Of a DNA stretch of 64,000 nucleotides, positions 6,937 to 14,806 are shown piece after piece. Within the stretch, counting starts at the first letter, position 1; the number at the start of each line of letters is the position of its first letter. The notes beneath the pieces are model-generated. The model ran no database searches. It was not told the DNA's origin and saw nothing but the letters and a program-made list of their open reading frames with translations. Both the position numbers and the translations under genes were made by a program. This DNA is from an uncultured Eubacteriales bacterium (lineage in GTDB: Bacteria; Bacillota; Clostridia; Peptostreptococcales; Anaerovoracaceae), in NCBI GenBank assembly GCA_900315485.1, contig OMZI01000008.1, positions 1-64,000 on the forward strand. The letters run 5' to 3'.

Positions 6937-8277
6937 ATGAAAGATCTTATCAGGCAAAATTCTGTAATAAAAGGCGCGGCTTCTGCGTTACTGGCGCTTG
7001 CGCTTGTTATGACATCGGTCATTCCGATGGCGGCATTCGATACATATGCTGTAACAGAGACAGGACAGACCGGAACGAAAGCGGCAGATGTACAGGCAGC
7101 AGCTGAAAGCAAAACGGCTACTGTAATCAGCAACTGCCCGGTCTCATATAACAAGAGCCTCAGTGACACGCTTGAGATAACAGCTGATGTACAGCCTGCC
7201 GGAGGCAGAGAAGTTCAGCTGCAGAGATACAGCAGTACTGATGACACTTGGACCACGATCGTGGTTTCACATGCCGATCAGGAAAATGCTGACGGGACAG
7301 CGCCGGTAGAAGCAGCAGTATCCGAACCGGCAAAAGAAAATGAAGTAAAAACTGAAGCGGCAAATGAAAAAGAAACACCTGCTGTGAATGTAAGATTTGC
7401 AGTTCCGGGAGAGGAGAGAGCGAAGACCAACTCCCTCTGGAGGATCTATGTCCCGGCGACTGACGATGCAGCTGAAGCATACAGCGAGAATATAAAGGTC
7501 ACAACACAGAACCTCGAAAGTCCCGAACTGTCGGCCAGAACCGCCTGCATATACAGGATAGATGATAAAGGCGAGGGCAGCCTGATCTTTTCGAAAAACG
7601 CAGACATGCAGCATGCCCAGGCAAGCACGACCAAGCTGATGACAGCGGTCCTGCTTCTTGAAAGCGGACTCATCGATTCAACAGCAACGATATCTAAATA
7701 TGCAGCACGCACGCCATACGCAAGCGGACGCCTGGCTGCAGGCGATGTCTACAGCAACAGAGATCTCCTGTACGCTATGCTGGTACCGTCATCAAACGAT
7801 GCGGCTACCGCTGTCGCTGAGAGAGTAGGCGGAAGTGAGGCAGGTTTTGTCAATATGATGAATGCAAAAGCACAGGAGATGGGCCTGACGAACACTCATT
7901 TCAGGAATGCTCACGGGCTGGATGCGGACGGACATTATACCACCGCGTATGAGCTTGCCAGGCTTACGGCATATGCGTATACCTTCCCTGAGATCAGAGA
8001 CTGCTGGGCGACCAGATACAAGACGATCAAGAGCCTTAAGAGGGGCAGAAGATGGACCTTCTGGTCTACAAATGCCATATTCGGATATATCAGCAACTTC
8101 CTGGGAGGTAAGACCGGAACAGAAGGCAATGCCGGATGCTGTTTTGCCGGAGTATACACATACGGCGGCAGCACTTATGTGACTGTTGTACTCGGCAGCG
8201 GATACGGTTTCTCACGCTGGAGCGATACGAAGAAACTGCACCGGTACATTCAGGATCATGCATCGACCGGATACTGA
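6937..8277 (+). CDS. D-alanyl-D-alanine carboxypeptidase (peptidase S11, low-molecular-weight PBP)
   Basis: A 446-residue exported penicillin-binding protein that trims the terminal D-Ala from peptidoglycan stem peptides. The start at 6937 follows GGGAGG; the ATG at 6913 does not. Residues 1-32 are a signal peptide. Residues 40-200 are a low-complexity Ala/Glu-rich region plus a beta domain, unusual because S11 enzymes normally carry their extra domain at the C-terminus. The catalytic domain follows with all three motifs: Ser230-T-T-Lys233, Ser285-Ser-Asn287 and Lys392-Thr-Gly394 (GGKTGTEGNAG). No C-terminal amphipathic anchor is evident. It ends at a terminator and is probably monocistronic. 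Confidence 0.9.
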   Translation: MKDLIRQNSVIKGAASALLALALVMTSVIPMAAFDTYAVTETGQTGTKAADVQAAAESKTATVISNCPVSYNKSLSDTLEITADVQPAGGREVQLQRYSSTDDTWTTIVVSHADQENADGTAPVEAAVSEPAKENEVKTEAANEKETPAVNVRFAVPGEERAKTNSLWRIYVPATDDAAEAYSENIKVTTQNLESPELSARTACIYRIDDKGEGSLIFSKNADMQHAQASTTKLMTAVLLLESGLIDSTATISKYAARTPYASGRLAAGDVYSNRDLLYAMLVPSSNDAATAVAERVGGSEAGFVNMMNAKAQEMGLTNTHFRNAHGLDADGHYTTAYELARLTAYAYTFPEIRDCWATRYKTIKSLKRGRRWTFWSTNAIFGYISNFLGGKTGTEGNAGCCFAGVYTYGGSTYVTVVLGSGYGFSRWSDTKKLHRYIQDHASTGY

Positions 8278-8297
8278 TCATTAAGAAAAGAAACACA

Positions 8298-8326
8298 GGC
8301 GGCTTCTGCGGGAGCCGTCTTTTGTT
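8298..8326 (+). terminator. Terminator after the carboxypeptidase gene
   Basis: GGCGGCT (8298-8304) pairs with AGCCGTC (8313-8319, one G-T pair), followed by TTTTGTT. Confidence 0.7.
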
Positions 8327-8465
8327 GTGCAGTTTTGTTAACGGATAATATTATTTTTCCCTGATTCCTGCAAATAAATCACTACTTCCGACATCCCTAT
8401 TGAACCGGATACCGGATTGCTGCACTATGTTGGAAAAGCTGACGGTAAGGAGAAGGGAGAAAGAC

Positions 8466-9449
8466 ATGACTATTCAGGATTTTGTACTCAGGGCGGAGAC
8501 GGCAGTGCATGAGTATTTTGAGGGAAAAGATGCCGGAGAGATAAACACGGAGCGCATCGAGATAGTGAAAGCGAATGATGCAAGAGTCCACGGACTGAGG
8601 CTTTCCCGCGAGGGCGTGTGTGCAGGATGGAATGTGTATCTGGATGATCTGTATGAAAGGTATCAGGATGGAGAGGACCTTGAGTGCCTTCTTGAGGAAG
8701 CTGCCTTCAGATGCGAGGAAGGACTCGGTTTCAGAGCACCTCTGTCACCGGATGATCTCAGACTTGATTTTGACAGCATAAGGGACAGACTGTCCGTAAG
8801 GCTGCTCGGTGTCGCACACAACATGAGTTACATGGACGGAAAACCGTATATCGATGCCGGCTGCGGGCTTGCACTGATAGCAACCGTCGGGTGCGACGGC
8901 GGAGCCTCAAGTGAATGGTTCCTGTCAGTGACAGATGAGCTGCTGAAAAATGAGATAAGGACAAGCCGGGAGGAACTGCTTACTGCGGCGCTTGAGAACG
9001 CAGTAAAGAATGAGCCTCCGATGCTGGTGAGTCTTGAGGATTATGTACATTCCGGTTACGGCTATCCGGTAACAGCACAGAACTTCCTTGAAGAGCCGGA
9101 TATAGATGAGTACAGAAGATGCAGAGCTCTGATGCTTACCAATGAAAGTATGGTCTTCGGAGCAGCGGTGCTGTTCTATCCTGGAGTGACAGAACGGATA
9201 GCCGAAGTGCTCGGCTGCGGATATTATGTGCTTCCGAGCTCTGTGCATGAGGTGATGATCATATCCGAGTCAGCGGATCCTGACCTGAGAGGTATGATGG
9301 AGACTGTGAGGGAGGCAAACAGGACCGTTGTCAACAGAAGTGATTTTCTGTCGGATGATGTTCTCTACTACGATACAGAGTCTGAAAAGTTGAGAGTTGT
9401 AACTGGCCACCGTAAATGCGATAATGACTGCAGACGCGTCACGGCATGA
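8466..9449 (+). CDS. DUF5688-family protein
   Basis: A 327-residue cytosolic protein resembling the DUF5688 family found in Lachnospiraceae and relatives. Typical elements are a short N-terminal helix, NDARVHGLRLSREG, the YLDDLYERYQDGEDLE helix, a central LLGVAHNMSYMDGKP segment, and a late LPSSVHEVMII strand. The function is unknown; some members resemble regulators or immunity-type proteins, but I see no catalytic motif. The start at 8466 follows AAGGAGAAGGGAG; the ATG at 8400 has no RBS. Its stop overlaps a rejected ATG of the next gene, placing it in an operon with the DUF2974 protein and probably aspartate kinase. Confidence 0.72.
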   Translation: MTIQDFVLRAETAVHEYFEGKDAGEINTERIEIVKANDARVHGLRLSREGVCAGWNVYLDDLYERYQDGEDLECLLEEAAFRCEEGLGFRAPLSPDDLRLDFDSIRDRLSVRLLGVAHNMSYMDGKPYIDAGCGLALIATVGCDGGASSEWFLSVTDELLKNEIRTSREELLTAALENAVKNEPPMLVSLEDYVHSGYGYPVTAQNFLEEPDIDEYRRCRALMLTNESMVFGAAVLFYPGVTERIAEVLGCGYYVLPSSVHEVMIISESADPDLRGMMETVREANRTVVNRSDFLSDDVLYYDTESEKLRVVTGHRKCDNDCRRVTA

Positions 9450-9469
9450 TCATTTTACAGGAGAACATA

Positions 9470-10597
9470 ATGCCTAATATATCCGACTATCTTGAGTGGA
9501 GATGCGATATTCCTTTTGCGCATGATCCCTTCAATGATGTGGACAATCTCATACTTGCGGAACTGTCATATACACATTTTGACGGCGCTGTTCCTGCTGA
9601 CGGCAAACGGACTCCGCTCAGGAAGGTGTATAAGACATTCTTTGAAATAAACTCACGGGAAAAGCTCGAGAAGAGTGATGACATGCTCGCAAAAACGGCA
9701 TTCCTGATGGACGGTATGATGGAAGGGCGCAGGTTCTCCGGCACGCAGATATCTGATTACGTGGATATCGTGGATACTGACAGGGATATGCAGATGTCCG
9801 CAGTCACCTTCATACTGGAAGACGGGACCGCATATATAGCATTCAGAGGAACAGACAACACAGTCGTAGGCTGGAAGGAAGATTTCAACATGAGCTATCT
9901 TCCGGAGACGGGAGGACAGCGTGAAGCTGTCGCCTACCTCAACAGAGTCGGTAAGAAACTGAGAAGACCGATCAGAGTCGGTGGACACTCCAAGGGCGGC
10001 AACTTCGCAGTATATGCGTCGGCATTCTGCGACAAGTCTGTGCGCGACCGTATTATAGCAGTATATTCGAATGATGCCCCGGGATTCAGAAGAGAGGTAA
10101 CGGAATCTGAAGAGTACAGAGCGGTGATCGAAAAGGTGAAGAGCATCGTTCCTGAGTCATCTGTAATAGGGCTGCTGCTGTCGAGCGAAGCAGCTCACAA
10201 ATACATGGTAGCAAGCTCGGTAAAAGGCATGCTGCAGCACGACGGAATGACCTGGCAGGTGAAAAGAAATGAATTTGTACGGACTGAACAGTCGGATTTC
10301 GGCAGATTCATCAAAGATACCCAGAAGGACTGGCTCAGCAGGATAGATGACAGATCAAGAGAGAAATATGTCAACACTCTGTTCTCTCTGCTGGAGGCAA
10401 CAGGTGCAGACACCTTCAGCGAGATGAAAGGCCAGAAGCTGAAAAGTCTTGAACAGATCCTGAATACAGTGAGGGATATGCCGGATGAAACACAGAAGCT
10501 GATGCTGGAAATAACAGGAGAACTGATAGGCAGCGGCGGCAGGACGATAATGCAGGCGCTTGCAGACCTGAAACAGGATAAAGAAGACAATAAATAA
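9470..10597 (+). CDS. DUF2974 (Mbeg1-like) lipase-type alpha/beta hydrolase
   Basis: A 375-residue cytosolic protein. The start at 9470 has AGGAG seven bases upstream. The centre carries a lipase-like core: TFILEDGTAYIAFRGTDNTV (the FRGTD strand typical of class-3 lipases) and the nucleophile elbow GGHSKGGN with Ser174. The acid is probably Asp in YSNDAPGF; a final catalytic His is not obvious. This pattern is DUF2974/Mbeg1-like, predicted esterase or lipase, with no known substrate. The C-terminal 130 residues are helical. It lies 20 bases after DUF5688 and 23 before aspartate kinase. Confidence 0.85.
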   Translation: MPNISDYLEWRCDIPFAHDPFNDVDNLILAELSYTHFDGAVPADGKRTPLRKVYKTFFEINSREKLEKSDDMLAKTAFLMDGMMEGRRFSGTQISDYVDIVDTDRDMQMSAVTFILEDGTAYIAFRGTDNTVVGWKEDFNMSYLPETGGQREAVAYLNRVGKKLRRPIRVGGHSKGGNFAVYASAFCDKSVRDRIIAVYSNDAPGFRREVTESEEYRAVIEKVKSIVPESSVIGLLLSSEAAHKYMVASSVKGMLQHDGMTWQVKRNEFVRTEQSDFGRFIKDTQKDWLSRIDDRSREKYVNTLFSLLEATGADTFSEMKGQKLKSLEQILNTVRDMPDETQKLMLEITGELIGSGGRTIMQALADLKQDKEDNK

Positions 10598-10620
10598 AAA
10601 GAAGGGAAAGAGGAGCAGTA

Positions 10621-11937
10621 ATGGGAGTAAAAGTACTTAAATTCGGGGGATCATCAGTTGCTGATGCCGGACAGCTGAGAAAGATAAAAAATATCATAGA
10701 GTCAGACCCTGACAGGAGATATGTTGTAGTATCCGCGCCGGGCAAGCGGAGCAGCAGTGACAGCAAGGTAACAGACCTTCTGTTCATGCTCAAGGCACAG
10801 GCTGACAACAACATACCGTGGGAATCGCTTCTCGGCGTTATCCGAGACAGGTATACGTCCATTGCGGATGAGCTCGGGATAGAGACGGACCTCGATGAGA
10901 GATTCGAAGAGATCAGAGCAAGACTGAGAGAAGGATGCTCTGAAGCGTATGTTGTAAGCCGCGGGGAATACCTTTCGGCAGCTCTCATATCCGCATATCT
11001 CGGATATGACTTCGTGGACACTCAGAGTCTGATCAGATTTGATCAGAAGGGAAGGCTTCTCACAGAGGAAACCAATGTGCGTCTTAAGGCAGAGCTAGCA
11101 AAGCATGAGAGAGCGGTCCTGCCGGGTTTCTACGGCGGATACGAAGGCAGCGGTGATGTGTGCCTGTTCTCACGCGGCGGATCCGATGTAACGGGATCGC
11201 TTGTTGCACGCGCTGCAGATGCGGATATATATGAGAACTGGACCGATGTATCGGGAATGCTCATGGCTGACCCGAGGATCGTAAAGGACCCTGCACCGAT
11301 AGAGAGGATCTCGTATATCGAGCTCCGCGAGCTTTCATATATGGGAGCCAGTGTTCTTCATGAAGAGGCAGTCTTCCCGGCAAGGATGTCTGACATTCCT
11401 ATCAATATAAGGAATACGAATGCTCCGGAGGATCCGGGTACGGTCATAACCAATTCCGGAGATGACGAGGACGGCAAGGTCATCAGCGGAATAGCAGGCA
11501 AGCCTGATTTTACCGTTATCTCCATCTACAAGAATATGATGAACAGGGAGATCGGATATGTAAGGCGGGCTCTTACCGTCATTGAGGAAGCCGGGATCCC
11601 GTTCGATCATATACCTACAGGCATCGATTCACTGTCAATGGTAATCGAGACGTCTGCTCTTGAAGACAAGCTGAACGATGTACTTGATGAGCTGAAGCTC
11701 AGACTCAAGCCTGATGAGATCAGCGTTGAGGACAACATCGCGCTGATAGCAGTCGTCGGAAGGAAGATGAGCAGGACTCCGGGTGTTGCTGCAAGGATAT
11801 GCTCTGCTCTTGCGCAGAACGGTATCAACATCCGCATGCTCAATCAGGGCACCAGCGAGATCAATATAATCGTCGGCGTCGAGGCTAAGGACTTCGAGAA
11901 GGCTGTGAATATCATATACAGCGAATTCATGGCATAG
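10621..11937 (+). CDS. lysC: Aspartate kinase
   Basis: A 438-residue enzyme that phosphorylates aspartate, the first step of the lysine, threonine, methionine and diaminopimelate pathways. The N-terminal amino-acid-kinase domain begins with VKVLKFGGSSVADAGQL (KFGGSSV motif), includes the aspartate-binding segment FSRGGSDVTGSLVA and NWTDVSGMLMADP, and runs to about residue 290. Two ACT regulatory domains follow (FTVISIYKNMMNREIGYV and IALIAVVGRKMSRTPGVAAR ... GINIRMLNQGTSEINIIVGV), so feedback inhibition by an amino acid is expected; which one cannot be read. No riboswitch is visible, as the gene follows DUF2974 by 23 bases. The RBS is GGGAAAGAGGAG. Confidence 0.95.
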   Translation: MGVKVLKFGGSSVADAGQLRKIKNIIESDPDRRYVVVSAPGKRSSSDSKVTDLLFMLKAQADNNIPWESLLGVIRDRYTSIADELGIETDLDERFEEIRARLREGCSEAYVVSRGEYLSAALISAYLGYDFVDTQSLIRFDQKGRLLTEETNVRLKAELAKHERAVLPGFYGGYEGSGDVCLFSRGGSDVTGSLVARAADADIYENWTDVSGMLMADPRIVKDPAPIERISYIELRELSYMGASVLHEEAVFPARMSDIPINIRNTNAPEDPGTVITNSGDDEDGKVISGIAGKPDFTVISIYKNMMNREIGYVRRALTVIEEAGIPFDHIPTGIDSLSMVIETSALEDKLNDVLDELKLRLKPDEISVEDNIALIAVVGRKMSRTPGVAARICSALAQNGINIRMLNQGTSEINIIVGVEAKDFEKAVNIIYSEFMA

Positions 11938-12000
11938 TCCCCTGATGCCGGGCGGACGGGATCGCTGTAGCAGCGGTCATATAATAACAGAATGTAAGAG

Positions 12001-12037
12001 AAAAAGGTGCGGCTGATATCTCACAGCTGCACCTTTT
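12001..12037. terminator. Bidirectional terminator between lysC and the 29-residue ORF
   Basis: AAAGGTGCGGCTG pairs with CAGCTGCACCTTT across an eight-base loop; the plus side is followed by TTTTC, the minus side by TTTTT. It serves aspartate kinase and the converging tiny gene. Confidence 0.8.
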
Positions 12038-12063
12038 CTCCATTGTAAGATGTAAGTAAGGTA

Positions 12064-12153
12064 TTATTTGTTATAGGAATGTTCCTTTGCGATAAGTCCT
12101 GCGTTGAATGCGATTGAAATTCCCATGCTTGCGATTACATATGCTACTCCCAT
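12064..12153 (-). CDS. 29-residue single-pass membrane peptide
   Basis: A tiny reading frame with a well-formed RBS (AAAAAAGGAGACAG, seven bases before ATG). It encodes MGVAYVIASMGISIAFNAG plus the polar tail LIAKEHSYNK. Residues 3-22 can form one membrane helix; the charged end would face the cytosol or exterior. A larger frame that includes it (to 12444) has no RBS. A terminator lies directly downstream on its strand and a TTGACA hexamer about 75 bases upstream, so it has the marks of an independent transcript. I do not recognise the family; it could be a regulator of a membrane protein or a type I toxin-like peptide, though no antisense RNA is evident. Confidence 0.55.
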   Translation of the reverse strand: MGVAYVIASMGISIAFNAGLIAKEHSYNK

Positions 12154-12412
12154 TTTTTCTGTCTCCTTTTTTACTGATATTTTTACCCGGCCGCCTCTTA
12201 TGTGGAGCCGGTGTTTTTGTCTGTCAATAAAATAACACACGCTGTAACCCTTGCAAAATGGGTGTTTTGAACATCCGTTATTACTAAAGGTAATACCCGT
12301 TAGAGGAAGTATGCCTGCCTGCAAAAAGGCGCCTGACTGTTGACATTGCTGCATCTGCAATGAGAGAATCAGTGCGGGTAATTTGCGGCAGATGATTAAG
12401 AAAGGAACAGAC

Positions 12413-12700
12413 ATGATAAGGCATATAGTAATGTTTAAGATCAAGGATGAGTATAAGGATGAGATACCTCAGCTGGTTGAGAACTTCTATGGGATGAAAG
12501 GAAAGATAGAAGGCATGCTGGATCTTGAGGCGGGGGCGGATATCCTGCACAGCGAGAGGTCGTATGACCTCGCTCTCATAACTGTATTTGAAAACAGGGA
12601 GGCGTTCGATGCATACCAGACACATCCGGTGCACATGCCTGTGAAGAAGCGCATGCATGAAGTGCGCTCCGGATCGGTCGCGTGCGATTTCGAGATATGA
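12413..12700 (+). CDS. Dabb (stress-responsive A/B barrel) domain protein
   Basis: A 95-residue dimeric ferredoxin-like barrel protein. The family signature is clear: MIRHIVMFKIKD at the start, a central helix, the YDLALITVFENREAFDAYQTH strand-helix unit, and HPVHMPVKKRM before the end. Bacterial Dabb proteins are small cytosolic proteins of mostly unknown function; plant members respond to stress and a few act as cyclases. The start at 12413 is preceded by AAAGGAACAG; the upstream frame from 12383 lacks an RBS. It is separated from the scaffold/GGGtGRT operon by a promoter, so it is probably a separate unit. Confidence 0.85.
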   Translation: MIRHIVMFKIKDEYKDEIPQLVENFYGMKGKIEGMLDLEAGADILHSERSYDLALITVFENREAFDAYQTHPVHMPVKKRMHEVRSGSVACDFEI

Positions 12701-12762
12701 TGACTGTTTTCTCATGCACCGTTCGCTACAGATAAAAACCTGCTATTGTATTTTTATTATTC

Positions 12763-12792
12763 TTGCCTGAATCAGGCACAATACAATATAAT
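12763..12792 (+). promoter_or_regulatory. Palindromic promoter of the scaffold-GGGtGRT operon
   Basis: TTGCCT (12763-12768), an 18-base spacer and a perfect TATAAT (12787-12792) form a sigma-A promoter 76 bases before the scaffold gene. The -35 box lies inside a perfect palindrome TGCCTG-AAT-CAGGCA (12764-12778), itself nested in ATTGTA...TACAAT, so a repressor or activator binding site is likely. Confidence 0.65.
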
Positions 12793-12868
12793 AACAAAGT
12801 ACGGAAAATCTCGCCGGGCTGAATATGCGGCGCGGCGTTCAGATCACTTATTACAGGAGGTAAGTATT

Positions 12869-13561
12869 ATGATTTACTCAGCAGAAGTGAACAGCATGTG
12901 TCCTGTTCATCAGGGCGTGCACCACGGCGCTGCACCGATCCCTGAAGAGGGTCTCTGGGTCAAGTCCAAGGAACTCAAGGACGTTTCCGGATATACCCAC
13001 GGTATCGGCTGGTGTGCACCGCAGCAGGGTGCCTGCAAGCTTTCACTCAACGTTAAGGACGGCGTTATCCAGGAAGCTCTCGTAGAGACTATCGGATGCT
13101 CAGGAATGACTCACTCGGCAGCTATGGCAGCTGAGATCCTTCCGGGACTCACGATTCTCGAGGCTCTCAATACAGACCTGGTATGCGATGCTATCAACAC
13201 AGCAATGAGAGAGCTCTTCCTGCAGATCGTATACGGCCGCACACAGAGTGCGTTCTCAGAAGACGGCCTGCAGATCGGAGCAGGTCTCGAGGACCTCGGC
13301 AAGGGAACAAGATCGATGGTCGGAACAACATACGGCACACTCGCCAAGGGACCTCGCTATCTCGACCTTACAGAGGGATATATCACACAGCTTGCACTTG
13401 ATGAAGATGATGAGATCATCGGATACAAGTATCTCAACTTCGGCAAGATGATGGACTTCATCAAGGCAGGAGATGATCCGGCAACAGCAGTAGAGAAGGC
13501 ATCCGGTCAGTACGGCCGCGTTGCAGATGCGGTCAAGCTCATTGACCCTCGCAAAGAATAA
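12869..13561 (+). CDS. NifU/IscU-like iron-sulfur scaffold protein paired with GGGtGRT
   Basis: A 230-residue protein with a NifU-like core: GIGWCAPQQGACKLSLNV (Cys49, Cys56), VETIGCSGMTHSAAMAAEI (Cys77) and LVCDAIN (Cys106), plus Cys11 near the start. These cysteines sit where iron-sulfur scaffolds bind clusters. An extended C-terminal half (GTTYGTLAKGPRYLDLTEGY) is not part of classical NifU. The start at 12869 has AGGAGG eight bases upstream; the ORF that begins at 12746 runs through the promoter and is rejected. Codon choice is strongly biased, as in ribosomal protein genes, suggesting high expression. The 18-base gap to GGGtGRT indicates a two-gene operon. Cluster binding is inferred. 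Confidence 0.8.
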   Translation: MIYSAEVNSMCPVHQGVHHGAAPIPEEGLWVKSKELKDVSGYTHGIGWCAPQQGACKLSLNVKDGVIQEALVETIGCSGMTHSAAMAAEILPGLTILEALNTDLVCDAINTAMRELFLQIVYGRTQSAFSEDGLQIGAGLEDLGKGTRSMVGTTYGTLAKGPRYLDLTEGYITQLALDEDDEIIGYKYLNFGKMMDFIKAGDDPATAVEKASGQYGRVADAVKLIDPRKE

Positions 13562-13579
13562 TACAGGGAGGAAAGAGAT

Positions 13580-14599
13580 ATGATTACATTTGAATCTTAT
13601 GAAAGAAGAGAAAAACAGATCCTTTCCAAGCTGGCTGAGTACGGTATCGGATCTATCGAAGAAGCAGAGCAGATCACCAAGGACGCAGGACTTGATGTAT
13701 ATCACATAGTAGAGAACATCCAGCCTATCTGCTTCGAGAACGCAAAGTGGGCTTACACAGTAGGCGCTGCTATCGCTATCAAGAAGAACTGCCGCAAGGC
13801 TGCTGATGCAGCTGCTGCGATCGGCGAAGGCCTTCAGGCTTTCTGCATCCCTGGTTCTGTAGCTGACCGCCGTAAGGTAGGTCTCGGCCACGGCAACCTC
13901 GGAAAGATGCTCCTCGAAGAGGACACTGAGTGCTTCGCATTCCTCGCAGGACACGAGTCATTCGCAGCTGCTGAGGGAGCTATCGGAATCGCATCCAAGG
14001 CTAACAAGGTCCGTCAGAAGCCGCTGAGAGTAATCCTCGACGGACTCGGCAAGGACGCTGCTCAGATCATCTCCAGAATCAACGGATTCACATATGTTGA
14101 GACTGAATATGACTATTTCACAGGCGAGCTCAAGGAAGTGTTCCGCAAGTGCTATTCCAAGGACCCTGAGAGCCCGAGAGCAAAGGTAAACTGCTACGGC
14201 GCCAACGATGTACAGGAAGGCGTTGCTATCCTCTGGCATGAGAATGTTGACGTTTCCATCACCGGTAACTCAACAAACCCTACAAGATTCCAGCATCCTG
14301 TAGCAGGAACATACAAGAAGGAACGTCTCGAGGCAGGCAAGAAGTACTTCTCAGTAGCTTCCGGCGGCGGCACAGGCCGTACTCTGCATCCTGACAACAT
14401 GGCAGCAGGTCCTGCATCATACGGTATGACAGATACCATGGGACGTATGCACTCTGATGCACAGTTCGCAGGTTCTTCATCTGTACCTGCACACGTAGAG
14501 ATGATGGGTCTCATCGGAGCAGGAAACAACCCGATGGTAGGAATGACTGTTTCCGTAGCTGTTTCTGTAGAAGAGGCTGCTACTGCAGGAAAATTCTAG
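13580..14599 (+). CDS. GGGtGRT protein
   Basis: A 339-residue conserved protein named after its motif, seen here as SGGGTGRTLHPDNMAAGP, followed by the highly conserved C-terminal GRMHSDAQFAGSSSVPAH and MVGMTVSVAVSVEEA. An Ala-rich N-terminal half (GAAIAIKKNC, AAAIGEGLQAF) may bind a cofactor or ligand. The biochemical role of the family is not established. It nearly always accompanies the NifU-like scaffold gene found just upstream here, which suggests an iron-sulfur or redox-linked enzyme. No membrane segment or signal peptide. It shares the strong codon bias of its partner, and the operon ends at a 14-bp-stem terminator. Confidence 0.9.
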   Translation: MITFESYERREKQILSKLAEYGIGSIEEAEQITKDAGLDVYHIVENIQPICFENAKWAYTVGAAIAIKKNCRKAADAAAAIGEGLQAFCIPGSVADRRKVGLGHGNLGKMLLEEDTECFAFLAGHESFAAAEGAIGIASKANKVRQKPLRVILDGLGKDAAQIISRINGFTYVETEYDYFTGELKEVFRKCYSKDPESPRAKVNCYGANDVQEGVAILWHENVDVSITGNSTNPTRFQHPVAGTYKKERLEAGKKYFSVASGGGTGRTLHPDNMAAGPASYGMTDTMGRMHSDAQFAGSSSVPAHVEMMGLIGAGNNPMVGMTVSVAVSVEEAATAGKF

Positions 14600-14634
14600 A
14601 CTGAAGAGACCTGATCACTTAATCTGAAAGGCTG

Positions 14635-14674
14635 CACCGGCGGCTGTCTGACATGACAGCTGCCGGTGTTTTTC
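14635..14674 (+). terminator. Terminator of the GGGtGRT operon
   Basis: A 14-bp stem (CACCGGCGGCTGTC with its near-perfect complement) and a six-base loop, followed by TTTTTC; a strong intrinsic terminator. Confidence 0.9.
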
Positions 14675-14806
14675 ATTGCCTGCAAGCCTTGCAACAGCTA
14701 CGCTCTGTGAAATATAATCATTATGTATGAGAATGCCTTTACAGGGGGCGAATGTGCATTCGGGAGATATATGATAATGACTTCTGAATAAAAGGAGAAC
14801 CAAGAT

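Noticed and set aside
12746-12868. Longer N-terminus of the NifU-like scaffold protein
   Set aside because: Would translate through the TATAAT promoter box; the AGGAGG-supported ATG at 12869 matches the conserved start.
13256-13954. 232-codon antisense frame across the scaffold and GGGtGRT genes
   Set aside because: Crosses two real genes and their gap; composition is typical of a shadow frame.
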